A stretch of DNA of 18,027 nt from an uncultured Lachnospiraceae bacterium (GCA_910588885.1 CAJUSQ010000057.1:1-18027); one strand, 5' to 3'. Shown: positions 1 through 7,561, counted from the stretch's first letter. Notes: a model not told the origin generated them from the sequence alone. Numbers and translations: made by a program.

Positions 1-72
1 AAAGAGCCAGAATATTTAAAGGTGGTGTGGGGCATTGGATACAAAATGGAAAAAATGGAAACAAATTCTTAG
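1..72 (+). CDS. OmpR-family response regulator, C-terminal end only
   Basis: Only the last 23 codons are in the window: the frame reads ...EYLKVVWGIGYKMEKMETNS and stops at the TAG at 70-72. The WGxGYK motif is the end of the winged-helix DNA-binding domain of OmpR/PhoB-type response regulators. It is almost identical to the end of the complete regulator at 11053-11772 (YLKVVWGVGYKIEKQP), so the two are paralogues. The receiver domain lies outside the window. Its coding sequence overlaps the start of the downstream histidine kinase by 38 bp, so the two are almost certainly co-transcribed and translationally coupled. DNA target unknown. Confidence 0.9.
   Translation, partial: KEPEYLKVVWGIGYKMEKMETNS
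18..25 (+). promoter_or_regulatory. Ribosome binding site inside the regulator's last codons
   Basis: AAAGGTGG lies 9 bp before the TTG start at 35 and is itself part of the codons for LKVV in the response regulator. The same bases occur at the paralogous junction at 11728-11735. This shared, embedded site decides the choice of the non-ATG start for both kinases. Confidence 0.6.
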
Positions 73-2476
73 TGTAGTGACGCTTCTTTTGGGAGTACCG
101 TTGTTTCTTGGCGGCTTGTTTGCCATCGTCCGGGAGATTGGGACGGCCGACGGGACAGCCGGCCCGGGAGAGGTGGATTATCAGGAAAGCAGAAGGTTTC
201 GCGGCTATGTTGCCTCCCGTCTGGAAGAACTGCTGGGTGTGGCAACCGGTGGAAAATGCTGGAGGAATTACGGCGTTACTTATGACGACGGGATTTCCTG
301 GTATGAGGAGGACCGGGGCTGGTACGACGAATGGGGCTGGCAGGTGGAGCTTCAGAAAGAGGCGGAATACCAGAGGGGACTTGCGTTCGGCCAGGATACA
401 ATTGTCCAGGAGACGGAAGCGAAATCTGCCTGGGGCGGGGAAGCCGCTGTGGAAGGAGAAGCCTATGGTAATTCCTGGAGTGAGGAGCAGGAGAATGATT
501 TTTATTCCGTAAAAAACCGAAAACAATTTATGGAGGAAATGGCCCGGAACAAAAATTTGCGTTATGTTGTGATGGATCAGAATAAGCTGCTTTATACTAA
601 TTTAGAGGAGCTTACAGGTGAAATCGGAAATGCCTGGGACGGCCAGGATTTTTCCGGGCTGCTGGATGCAAAAGAGTATAACTTTTACTTATGGTTCAAT
701 CAAAATGGAGACGGAAAGGTACAGATTTTCAAGGACGGCCAGGAAGAGGATGTTTATGGAAACGGTGTGTACACCGAGGACAGCCGCTGGTATGTGCCGG
801 GCTACACGAATTTTAATATTGACGAGGCCACAAAAGGAGTTGTGGTATTCCTGGCAGTGGCAAAGGAGCCCAAGCTATATGTGGCGGGGAATTATTCCGG
901 TTACGGAACGGTTCATTACGGCGGAAGCCTATATTATATGCAGCAGGAATTGCTTTTGAACCGAAAACAGTTTCAGAGAAGCTGCGCAGTCCTGCTTTGT
1001 TCCCTGGTGCTTTTAGGGGCAGCCGTTGGACTTCGGAAGCAAAGGAAGCTTGCAAATCAGAACATTGCCGGATTCCTGGGGAAAATATGGCTGGAATGTA
1101 AGCTGCTCCTGTTGCTGCTGCTGCCGGTCCTGCTGTTTTGCATGGTGAGCCGGAGTGAGCTGCAGGAATTGCTGTTTTATTTCCGATATGAACCTTATCC
1201 GGACGTCCGGTATCTTGCGGATGTACTCGGAAGGGCCGTGACAGGCGGGGGATTTCTGACCCTTTTCTTTTGGATCCTTTACTTTTTGATCGTTGATTTT
1301 AAGGGAAACCGGGGACGGCAGAAGAAGCCGGTTCTGGATCTTTTGGGAACCAGGCATTTTCGATATTCCATACAAAAGAGGCTGGTAAAACGGTACTGCC
1401 TGAATCTGATTGCAGGAATAATAGAACTGGTATTCGGAATTTTAATATTTCTTTTTCTGTTGTATATACAGGAATGTTATTATATGGAAGGGATGGAATC
1501 CATCGGAATCCGGGCTATGATCCTGGGAGCCGGGCTGGCCGTCCTGCTGCTTTTGCTGAATGTGGCTGCGGAGGTTTCCTTTTTGAAAAGAAATCGCCAG
1601 CTGGCCGATGATATCGGCGCATTGTCGGAGCAGATTGCCCTGGTAAAAAGCGGGGATCTGACAACGCCTTTAAAGCTGCCTAAGGACGGGGATTTGCGGC
1701 AGACGGCGGAAAACCTCAATGAAATCCAGCGGGGAATGGAGGAAGCATTGGGGGAACAGATGCGCAGCGAACGGATGAAGGTGGAGCTGGTGGCCAATGT
1801 GTCCCATGATATTAAAACCCCCTTAACCTCGATTATCAGTTATGTGGAGCTTTTGAAGCAGGAAGAAGGGCTGCCGGATCATGTCAGGGAATTTATACAG
1901 ATTCTGGGGGAGAAATCCCAGCGGCTGAAGACCATTGTACAGGATGTGTTTGAGGTAAGCAAAGCCACCTCGGGGCAGCTTCCGGTGAAGCCGGAGGAAT
2001 TGGATCTGGGAAAACTGCTGCGTCAGACCTTGGCGGAAATGGACAGCCAGATCCTTCAAAGCGGGCTGGCCATCCGGACAGGGATTCCCGAAGAGCCGGT
2101 CTTCATCCAGGCGGACGGGCAGCGGCTGTACCGGGTGTTCCAGAATTTGATTCAGAATGCATTGAAATATTCCCTGGCAGGCTCCCGGGTGTTCCTGACC
2201 CTGACGGAGGAAAGAGGAACTGCCAAGGTCTCTATCAAAAATATTTCCGGGCCGGAGCTGGACGGAGGAAAAGACTTTACGGAACGGTTCGTACGGGGGG
2301 ACGCAAGCCGTACGGACGGCGGCAGCGGGCTTGGGCTATCCATTGCAAAAAGCTTTACGGAAGCCTGCGGCGGCAGCTTCCGGGTGGCGATGGATGCGGA
2401 CCTTTTTACCGTGACGGTATCGTTCCCTTTGAAAAAGCAGGCGGACAATCTTACATTTTCCGGAAAAAGCATTTGA
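35..2476 (+). CDS. Multi-pass membrane sensor histidine kinase (partner of the upstream OmpR regulator)
   Basis: 813 residues. One N-terminal membrane helix (about 11-33) is followed by a large extracytoplasmic region (about 34-314), then about five more hydrophobic helices (about 316-334, 353-371, 404-421, 456-478, 492-514), a HAMP-like linker (about 515-575), a HisKA domain with the phospho-accepting His591 in NVSHDIKTPLTS, and a HATPase domain. The N box is NLIQNALKYS (704-713) and the glycine-rich lid is GSGLGLSIAKSF (763-774). The usual DxGxG G1 box is absent; the segment reads KNISGPELDGG before ERFVRGD. The TTG start at 35 is supported by the embedded ribosome site and by the same arrangement in the paralogue at 11741; the next in-frame candidates would cut the first membrane helix. 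It should autophosphorylate and pass phosphate to the overlapping regulator. The stimulus is unknown. The C-terminal tail (LTFSGKSI) lies in a sequence that resembles the antisense of the neighbouring exporter's end. Confidence 0.9.
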   Translation: MDTKWKKWKQILSVVTLLLGVPLFLGGLFAIVREIGTADGTAGPGEVDYQESRRFRGYVASRLEELLGVATGGKCWRNYGVTYDDGISWYEEDRGWYDEWGWQVELQKEAEYQRGLAFGQDTIVQETEAKSAWGGEAAVEGEAYGNSWSEEQENDFYSVKNRKQFMEEMARNKNLRYVVMDQNKLLYTNLEELTGEIGNAWDGQDFSGLLDAKEYNFYLWFNQNGDGKVQIFKDGQEEDVYGNGVYTEDSRWYVPGYTNFNIDEATKGVVVFLAVAKEPKLYVAGNYSGYGTVHYGGSLYYMQQELLLNRKQFQRSCAVLLCSLVLLGAAVGLRKQRKLANQNIAGFLGKIWLECKLLLLLLLPVLLFCMVSRSELQELLFYFRYEPYPDVRYLADVLGRAVTGGGFLTLFFWILYFLIVDFKGNRGRQKKPVLDLLGTRHFRYSIQKRLVKRYCLNLIAGIIELVFGILIFLFLLYIQECYYMEGMESIGIRAMILGAGLAVLLLLLNVAAEVSFLKRNRQLADDIGALSEQIALVKSGDLTTPLKLPKDGDLRQTAENLNEIQRGMEEALGEQMRSERMKVELVANVSHDIKTPLTSIISYVELLKQEEGLPDHVREFIQILGEKSQRLKTIVQDVFEVSKATSGQLPVKPEELDLGKLLRQTLAEMDSQILQSGLAIRTGIPEEPVFIQADGQRLYRVFQNLIQNALKYSLAGSRVFLTLTEERGTAKVSIKNISGPELDGGKDFTERFVRGDASRTDGGSGLGLSIAKSFTEACGGSFRVAMDADLFTVTVSFPLKKQADNLTFSGKSI

Positions 2477-2527
2477 TCTGAAAAAATAGCCGGGCGGTCT
2501 TACATTTGGCGGAAAAAGCGTTTCATC
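2449..2527. repeat. Imperfect 30-bp direct repeat at the kinase/exporter junction
   Basis: Copies at 2449-2478 and 2498-2527 match at 26 of 30 positions, sharing TCTTACATTT and CGGAAAAAGC around two mismatched bases. The second copy encodes, on the minus strand, the final residues and stop of the exporter (MKRFFRQM-stop). The first copy read the same way gives IKCFFRKM-stop, so it looks like a decayed duplicate of the exporter's 3' end. On the plus strand it supplies the last residues and stop of the histidine kinase. Confidence 0.7.
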
Positions 2528-3846
2528 AAAAGCAGGTAGGTCACGGTGGTAATTGCCGAGCTTATGAAATCCGCCAGGGGCTCTGCATAGAAGGTGTGTT
2601 TGGCCGTGAAAAGCACCGGAAGCAGCAGGGTGAACGCCACAAAGCTGCTTTTCCGAAACAGGGACAGGGACAAGGAGGCTTTGCAGCAGCCCAGAGCGGT
2701 CAGGCCGTCCACCAGCACATACTGGAAGCTTAAGGGAATGACGGCCATAGTAAAGGTTTGGATTCCCCAGACGGACAGGGTAAGGAGATCCGGATCCTTT
2801 GTGAAAAGAGTAACAAAGTACTGGGGCAGGAACCGGGAAATCAAAAACATCACGGTGGTAAAGGCAAGGCAAAGAAGCAGGATGTATTTTTCTGCTTCTT
2901 TGATGCGTGATTTGTTTCGGGCCCCGTAATTAAAGCTGATCAATGCCTGGGTGCCGCCGCTGATGCCCAGCATGGGCCCGGTAATCAAAGCGGCGTAGCT
3001 CTGGACAATGGTGGCGCAGGTAATCAGGGAATCTCCCTGAGCGCCGCCGTGGCGCTGAAGCACGCTGTTTAAGATAATTAAAATGATGTTGTCGCTTGCC
3101 ATAATCAAAAAGGGAGAAAAGCCCAGGGCAAGGACCCGTTTCATAAGGGGCAGGGAATAGCCTCCCAGGGTAACGGGGATGGGGACTTTTTTGCTGCGCA
3201 GAAAAAGCAGCACAAATAAAAAGCTGGAAAACTGTGCCAGGACCGTGGCAATTGCCGCTCCCGCCACATTCAGCTTCAGGACAAAAATAAAAACCGGGTC
3301 CAGTAGGATGTTGACCACAGCTCCCAACAGGGTAGTCACCATGCCTACCGCGGCAAAGCCCTGGCAGGTGATGAAGTAATTCATGCCCACCGCCGTCAGG
3401 GCGAAAAAGCTTCCGGCCGTGTAAATGGTCAGATATGTATTGGCATAGGGCATTGTGACCGGGCTTGCCCCGAACCAGTATAAAAGGGTTTCCCGAAACA
3501 GGAAAAAGAACAGGGTCAGGGTCAGAGAAAAGACCAGCAGCATCAAAAAGCAGTTGGCGATGATCTGTTTTGCCTGTTTGGGCTTCTTTTCCCCCAGCTT
3601 CATGGCGGTCAATATGGAGCCGCCCAGTCCCACCAGGGTCCCGAAAGAGGATAGCAGTGTTACAATGGGGCCGCAGACGCCTACCCCGGCCAGGGCCAGA
3701 TCCCCGATGTCCGGGATGTTTCCGATATACATACGGTCTATAATGCTATACAGCACATTTACAAACTGGGCTACCATGGCCGGAACCGCCAGGTGCAGCA
3801 CCAGCCGGGGAATGGGATCCTGCCCCAGGTCATTTTGTATTTTCAT
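2500..3846 (-). CDS. MATE-family multidrug/cation efflux protein
   Basis: 448 residues, the usual length for MATE transporters (about 450), with around twelve hydrophobic helices in two homologous halves. The start MKIQNDLGQDPIPRLVLHLA followed by PAMVAQFVNVLYSIIDRMYI is the typical first MATE helix with its short N-terminal lead-in (compare MepA/NorM-like proteins). The motif GLGGSILTAMKLGEKKPKQA and the second-half IMASDNIILIILNSVLQ fit the family. It is expected to export organic cations or metabolites using a sodium or proton gradient; the substrate cannot be read from sequence. The ATG at 3846 follows an AAGGAGA at 3852-3858 (read on the minus strand). It converges on the histidine kinase with 23 bp between stops and no recognisable terminator, and is divergent from the TPR lipoprotein. 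Confidence 0.9.
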   Translation of the reverse strand: MKIQNDLGQDPIPRLVLHLAVPAMVAQFVNVLYSIIDRMYIGNIPDIGDLALAGVGVCGPIVTLLSSFGTLVGLGGSILTAMKLGEKKPKQAKQIIANCFLMLLVFSLTLTLFFFLFRETLLYWFGASPVTMPYANTYLTIYTAGSFFALTAVGMNYFITCQGFAAVGMVTTLLGAVVNILLDPVFIFVLKLNVAGAAIATVLAQFSSFLFVLLFLRSKKVPIPVTLGGYSLPLMKRVLALGFSPFLIMASDNIILIILNSVLQRHGGAQGDSLITCATIVQSYAALITGPMLGISGGTQALISFNYGARNKSRIKEAEKYILLLCLAFTTVMFLISRFLPQYFVTLFTKDPDLLTLSVWGIQTFTMAVIPLSFQYVLVDGLTALGCCKASLSLSLFRKSSFVAFTLLLPVLFTAKHTFYAEPLADFISSAITTVTYLLLMKRFFRQM

Positions 3847-3891
3847 AGAGTTCTCCTTTGAATATTTTGAGGGAAAGGGCCAATCCGCTCT

Positions 3892-3920
3892 ATTATACTA
3901 TGTTCTGTCCGGATTATCCA
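3892..3920 (-). promoter_or_regulatory. Candidate promoter of the MATE gene
   Basis: On the minus strand a perfect -10 TATAAT (3892-3897) is preceded by a 17-bp spacer and a poor -35, TGGATA (3915-3920). The start codon is about 45 bp downstream. The weak -35 makes this tentative. Confidence 0.35.
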
Positions 3921-3963
3921 CTATAATTTCTCGTTGCCGCACATCTACTGCGCGGTTTGGCTG

Positions 3964-4031
3964 AAAGTATAACAGCTGCGGAATATATGCTGCGGGCCGG
4001 TTGAAAAAATTTTTTATTCATGTTATACTTT
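3964..4031. repeat. 10-bp inverted repeat overlapping the lipoprotein promoter
   Basis: AAAGTATAAC at 3964-3973 and its exact reverse complement GTTATACTTT at 4022-4031 are separated by 48 bp. The right arm contains the -10 box of the lipoprotein promoter. A second, shorter pair ACTTTTC (4027-4033) and GAAAAGT (4049-4055) follows. These could be operator half-sites for an unknown regulator. Confidence 0.5.
4001..4029 (+). promoter_or_regulatory. Sigma-A-type promoter of the TPR lipoprotein gene
   Basis: TTGAAA (4001-4006), a 17-bp spacer, and TATACT (4024-4029) give a strong match to the vegetative promoter consensus. The predicted transcript starts near 4036, about 70 bp before the lipoprotein ATG, leaving a purine-rich leader with two possible ribosome sites. 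Confidence 0.7.
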
Positions 4032-4081
4032 TCGGTACTTTCATAAATGAAAAGTCAGGAGAGGAAGGAGAGGTACATGCC

Positions 4082-4108
4082 ATGAAAAAGGAGAAAAAGG
4101 AAGTATGA
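4082..4108 (+). CDS. Possible 8-codon leader peptide
   Basis: ATG at 4082 opens MKKEKKEV and stops at TGA 4106-4108, overlapping the lipoprotein start as ATGA. A good ribosome site (GGAAGGAGAGG, about 4061-4071) stands before it. It may be translated and couple ribosomes to the lipoprotein start, or the run may simply be the purine-rich ribosome site of the lipoprotein gene. Confidence 0.25.
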   Translation: MKKEKKEV

Positions 4109-5082
4109 ATAGAATATATGTTCGAATGCTGGGGATAATGATTTTTTTATGGGGAGTTTTGAATCTGGCAGGCTGCGGCCTGAGCCGGGATACGGAGGCT
4201 TTGGAAAATGAAATGGCCTACCGGAAGCTGGGAATTGCAAAGATGGAAGAAGGGGCCTATGGGGAAGCGGTGCAGATGTTCCAGAATGCCCTGGATCAGT
4301 CCTTTGCGGTGATCGGTGATTTGGAAATTGATATCTGCTATTACAAGGCGGTTGCCCAGTACCGGGCCGGGGATACGAAGGGCGCCCTGGATACGTACAC
4401 GGCTCTGATGGAATATGACGAGGAAAACGGCATGGCCTGCTACTTAAGAGGGACCATGTACCTGATGACGGATGAGCCGAAGAAGGCCCTTGCGGATTAC
4501 CAGGAGGCCCTGGAAAGGGAGAAGGGGAACGGGGCGCTGTACAATAAGATTGGAGAAAATCTGCTGAATACCGGGCATGCCGAGGAGGCCGGGAAGATTT
4601 TGACCCAGGCGTTGGAGAAAGAGGAGGAAACGGCGGAAGATTTCCGGGAAAAGGGCTACAGCTACTTTTTACTGGGGAAATATGACGAGGCCAGGACTTA
4701 TCTGGATAAGGCGGCCGGAATGGAGGATACGGAAGCGATCTTCTATCTGGCGAAGCTGATGGAAGTCCAGGGAAACGTGGAGCAGGCCACGCTGCTGTAT
4801 GAAAGCTATATCGGGGAAAACGAAGGAGATCCGGAGCTTTTGAATACCATGGGACTGAACCGGATGGGAGAGGGGAATTATGAACAGGCCCTGACGTTTT
4901 TCCGGAAAGCCTTGGAACAGGAGTCTCCGGTGAACCTTCAGGAGCTGCGCCGGAATGAAATCGCAGCTCTGGAGTATCTCTATGATTTTGCCCAGGCCAG
5001 GGACAAGATGGGAGCCTATTTGGTGGACTACCCGGAGGATACGGCGGCGGCCCGGGAATATGAGTTTTTAAAAAGCAGATAA
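4105..5082 (+). CDS. TPR-repeat lipoprotein
   Basis: 325 residues. The N-terminus MNRIYVRMLGIMIFLWGVLN has a charged start and hydrophobic core, followed by the lipobox LAGC with Cys24, so the mature protein should be lipid-anchored on the outer face of the membrane. From about residue 36 to 280 there are roughly seven consecutive TPR-like helical hairpins, recognisable by patterns such as AYRKLGIAKMEEGAYGEAV, YNKIGENLLNTGHAEEA and LNTMGLNRMGEGNYEQAL with the usual small residue/Gly/Tyr/Ala positions. TPR domains bind proteins or peptides, so an envelope assembly or scaffold role is inferred; no catalytic motif is seen. The gene stands alone, with its own promoter, between a divergent exporter and the convergent galR (6 bp between stops). 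The precise partner is unknown. Confidence 0.85.
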   Translation: MNRIYVRMLGIMIFLWGVLNLAGCGLSRDTEALENEMAYRKLGIAKMEEGAYGEAVQMFQNALDQSFAVIGDLEIDICYYKAVAQYRAGDTKGALDTYTALMEYDEENGMACYLRGTMYLMTDEPKKALADYQEALEREKGNGALYNKIGENLLNTGHAEEAGKILTQALEKEEETAEDFREKGYSYFLLGKYDEARTYLDKAAGMEDTEAIFYLAKLMEVQGNVEQATLLYESYIGENEGDPELLNTMGLNRMGEGNYEQALTFFRKALEQESPVNLQELRRNEIAALEYLYDFAQARDKMGAYLVDYPEDTAAAREYEFLKSR

Positions 5083-5088
5083 GGGATG

Positions 5089-6087
5089 TTAAAATATGCT
5101 GCGGCAGGATTCCCGCACCACCAGGCGGCAGGGCAGCAGCACTTTCATTGCGGTTTCCGGCTCCAGCTTCAGCATGTGGTATACCAGGCTTGCGCCGTAG
5201 CTGCCCATATCATAGGCGGGGGCATGGAGGGTCGTCAGGGGCGGCGTGGTAAATTCCGCCAGGGCCGTATCGTCAAAGCCCAGGACGGAAATGTCCTCGG
5301 GAACCTTCAGCCCGGAATCGGCCAGCGCTTTCATGGCGCCCATGGCGATGGGATCGCTGGCGGCGAAGAGGGCGGTGGGCAAAGTTCCCCGTTCCATGAG
5401 GGTTTTCATCATCCGATAGCCGGAAGCAGCGTCGAAGGTGTCTTCCAGCAGGTAGGGTTCATACTGAATCTTATGTTTTTTACAAAATTTCACAAAATAC
5501 TTTTTACGTGTGTCGGGAAAAGGATGTCCTTTCCCGGCATATTCTTTTCCGTTCAAAAATCCAATCCGGCGATGGCCCAGCTCTTCCAGATAGGTGAGCC
5601 CGTCATACATGGCCTGTTCAAAATCCAGGGTGATGCTGGAAAAACGGAGGTCTTTTACGGGCATATCCAGAAAAATAATATTTTTTGTCAGGGAAGCAAA
5701 CTGCTGGATGTCTTCTTTGCTGAATTTCCCGATACAGACAATCCCGTCCGCCTCCTTCAGGGCTTCCAGATAGTTCAAATCGGTCTTGAAGGTACGGATG
5801 ACGGCAATGCAGTTTTTCATACAGAAATCCTCGATTCCCTGGCGGATCTGGAGATAGTAGCTGTCGTCCAGCTCCTGCTGGGATGAGAACCACTGGAGAA
5901 TGCCCAGGGAAAAAGCGGATTTGCCGGAGGAATATGATTTTTTCGTATAATGCAGCGCATTGGCGGTTTCCATAACCTTCTGCTTGGTTTCCAGGGAAGC
6001 GTTTAAGGATGCGTCGTGGTTCAGAATCCTGGAAACGGTGGCCGGGGAAACGCCGGCGGCTTTGGCGATGTCTTTGATGGTAGGCAT
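5089..6087 (-). CDS. galR: LacI/GalR-family repressor, probable galactose operon regulator
   Basis: 332 residues, standard for the LacI family. Residues 2-50 form the helix-turn-helix and hinge (TIKDIAKAAGVSPATVSRIL), and the rest is a periplasmic-binding-protein-like sugar sensor domain with family motifs such as DGIVCIGKF, FAASDPIAMGAMKALADSGL and ISVLGFDDTALAEFTTPPLT. It is divergent from galK and galT, which is the usual position of galR in Firmicutes, so it most likely represses galactose genes and releases DNA on sugar or sugar-phosphate binding. The 187-bp region between galR and galK contains three TTTAGTAAA palindromes and a degenerate fourth (6125-6133) over galR's own -10, consistent with autoregulation. 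The ATG at 6087 is preceded by AGGAGTCC. The effector is inferred from context only. Confidence 0.85.
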   Translation of the reverse strand: MPTIKDIAKAAGVSPATVSRILNHDASLNASLETKQKVMETANALHYTKKSYSSGKSAFSLGILQWFSSQQELDDSYYLQIRQGIEDFCMKNCIAVIRTFKTDLNYLEALKEADGIVCIGKFSKEDIQQFASLTKNIIFLDMPVKDLRFSSITLDFEQAMYDGLTYLEELGHRRIGFLNGKEYAGKGHPFPDTRKKYFVKFCKKHKIQYEPYLLEDTFDAASGYRMMKTLMERGTLPTALFAASDPIAMGAMKALADSGLKVPEDISVLGFDDTALAEFTTPPLTTLHAPAYDMGSYGASLVYHMLKLEPETAMKVLLPCRLVVRESCRSIF

Positions 6088-6127
6088 GGAGGACTCCTTT
6101 ATTGAAAAATTAGGGGGATATAGTATT

Positions 6128-6156
6128 AGTATAGCAGAGAAATGGGGAAATGTAAA
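6128..6156 (-). promoter_or_regulatory. galR promoter
   Basis: Read on the minus strand: -35 TTTACA (6151-6156, one mismatch to consensus), 17-bp spacer, -10 TATACT (6128-6133). The degenerate operator-like ATTAGTATA at 6125-6133 overlaps the -10, and the first perfect GalR box (6164-6172) ends 8 bp upstream of the -35. Confidence 0.65.
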
Positions 6157-6163
6157 ATGGAAT

Positions 6164-6214
6164 TTTAGTAAAAATTAGATGGAGTTTAGTAAATATAATT
6201 GACTTTTTAGTAAA
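6164..6214. promoter_or_regulatory. Three phased GalR operator boxes
   Basis: Identical 9-bp odd-centred palindromes TTTAGTAAA occur at 6164-6172, 6185-6193 and 6206-6214. Their centres (6168, 6189, 6210) are exactly 21 bp apart, two turns of B-DNA, so all face the same side of the helix. The third lies inside the 17-bp spacer of the galK promoter, a position where a bound repressor would block RNA polymerase. Assignment to the adjacent GalR is an inference from location and symmetry. Confidence 0.7.
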
Positions 6215-6227
6215 GGGAAATTATAAT
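6199..6227 (+). promoter_or_regulatory. galK-galT promoter
   Basis: TTGACT (6199-6204), 17-bp spacer, TATAAT (6222-6227): eleven of twelve consensus bases. The spacer contains a GalR box. The predicted start is near 6234, about 40 bp before the galK ATG. No clear catabolite-repression (cre) site was seen. Confidence 0.8.
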
Positions 6228-6274
6228 ATAGGAAACAGAAATAGGAAAAATTTTAAGAATCGAGGGATACTCCA

Positions 6275-7561
6275 ATGAGTGGAATCAAAGAATGGAAGGA
6301 ACGAATCCGGGACGGGAAGCTGGATGGGAAGCTTTTGGAGCTTTATGTGGATGAGAAGCAGCTTGCCCGGCAGAGGGAGCGGTATGAACAGGCCCTTACG
6401 GAATTTGCGGGGGTTTTCGGCGGAGAGGAGCCGGGGATTGAGCTGTACAGCGCGCCGGGCCGCAGTGAGGTGGGCGGGAACCATACCGACCATCAGCGGG
6501 GCGAGGTATTGGCGGCGGCCGTGAATCTGGACGCGCTGGCAGTGGTGCGGAAGGTTGAGAAACCGGTGGTTCGGCTGCAGTCGGCAGGTTATCCGATGAT
6601 TACCGTGGAATTGTCCAATTTAGAGCCGAAGAAATCGGAAATCGGCACTTCTGCAGGATTAATCCGCGGCATGGCTCATGGCCTGGCAAAAAACGGTCAT
6701 TCTATCGGTGGGTTTGAAGCCTATGTGGTCAGCGACGTATTGGGGGGCGCGGGATTGTCTTCTTCTGCGGCCTTTGAGGTATTGGTGGGGACGATTTTGT
6801 CCGGCCTTTACAATGAGATGGCCATCAGCCCGGTGGAAATTGCCCAGGTGGCCCAATATGCCGAAAACGTCTATTTCGGAAAGCCCTGCGGGTTGATGGA
6901 TCAGATGGCCTGCTCCGTAGGCGGGCTGATACATATTGATTTTAAGGATGGGGCGCATCCTAAGGTGGAGAAGGTGGATGTGGATTTTGCCGCTTACGGC
7001 CACAGCCTCTGCATTACGGATACCAAAGGCTCCCATGCGGATCTGACCGACGAATATGCGGCGGTTCCGGCAGAGATGAAACAGGTGGCCGGGCACTTCG
7101 GGAAAGAAGTGCTGCGGGAACTGGAGCCGGAAGCGTTTTATGCGGAAATTCCCGCGCTGCGCAAAAAGCTGGGGGATCGTCCGGTACTGCGGGCCATTCA
7201 CTTTTTCCAGGAAAATGAGCGGGTGGAAAAGCAGGTTTCGGCCCTCAAAAAGGGAGATTTTCCGGGCTTTTTACAGCTGATCCGGGAATCCGGCAATTCC
7301 TCCTTCTGTTACCTGCAAAATGTCTACACCAGCCGGGACGTACGCAACCAGGCGGTTTCCGTGGGCCTTGCGGTCAGCAGCGGCATCCTGCCGGGCCATG
7401 GGGCGAGCCGGGTACACGGCGGCGGCTTCGCCGGGACCATCCAGGCATTTGTGGAAAATGACTTTGTGGAAACCTACCGGAAGGCTTTGGACGGGGTCTA
7501 TGGCCCCGGCTCCTGCCATGTATTGAAAGTGCGCCCCTTCGGTGGAGTTCGTTTTAACTAA
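6275..7561 (+). CDS. galK: Galactokinase
   Basis: 428 residues. GHMP-superfamily kinase that phosphorylates galactose to galactose-1-phosphate using ATP, the first step of the Leloir pathway, in the cytoplasm. Motif 1, the galactokinase signature, is GRSEVGGNHTDHQRG (62-76); motif 2, the phosphate-binding loop, is LGGAGLSSSAAFEV (156-169); the catalytic Asp is D209 in GLMDQMACSVGG; motif 3 is GHGASRVHGGGFAGT near the C-terminus. The signature departs from the textbook GRxNxIGEHxDY: Glu replaces Asn and Asn replaces the sugar-contacting Glu, though His70 and Asp72 remain. The protein is somewhat longer than classic galactokinases (about 390). The ATG at 6275 follows a GAGGG at 6262-6266. It is the first gene after the GalR-boxed promoter and is followed by galT after 28 bp. 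Confidence 0.92.
   Translation: MSGIKEWKERIRDGKLDGKLLELYVDEKQLARQRERYEQALTEFAGVFGGEEPGIELYSAPGRSEVGGNHTDHQRGEVLAAAVNLDALAVVRKVEKPVVRLQSAGYPMITVELSNLEPKKSEIGTSAGLIRGMAHGLAKNGHSIGGFEAYVVSDVLGGAGLSSSAAFEVLVGTILSGLYNEMAISPVEIAQVAQYAENVYFGKPCGLMDQMACSVGGLIHIDFKDGAHPKVEKVDVDFAAYGHSLCITDTKGSHADLTDEYAAVPAEMKQVAGHFGKEVLRELEPEAFYAEIPALRKKLGDRPVLRAIHFFQENERVEKQVSALKKGDFPGFLQLIRESGNSSFCYLQNVYTSRDVRNQAVSVGLAVSSGILPGHGASRVHGGGFAGTIQAFVENDFVETYRKALDGVYGPGSCHVLKVRPFGGVRFN

Noticed and set aside
5086..5886. 266-codon open frame on the plus strand
   Set aside because: It is antisense to galR with a composition typical of a shadow frame and no recognisable domain.
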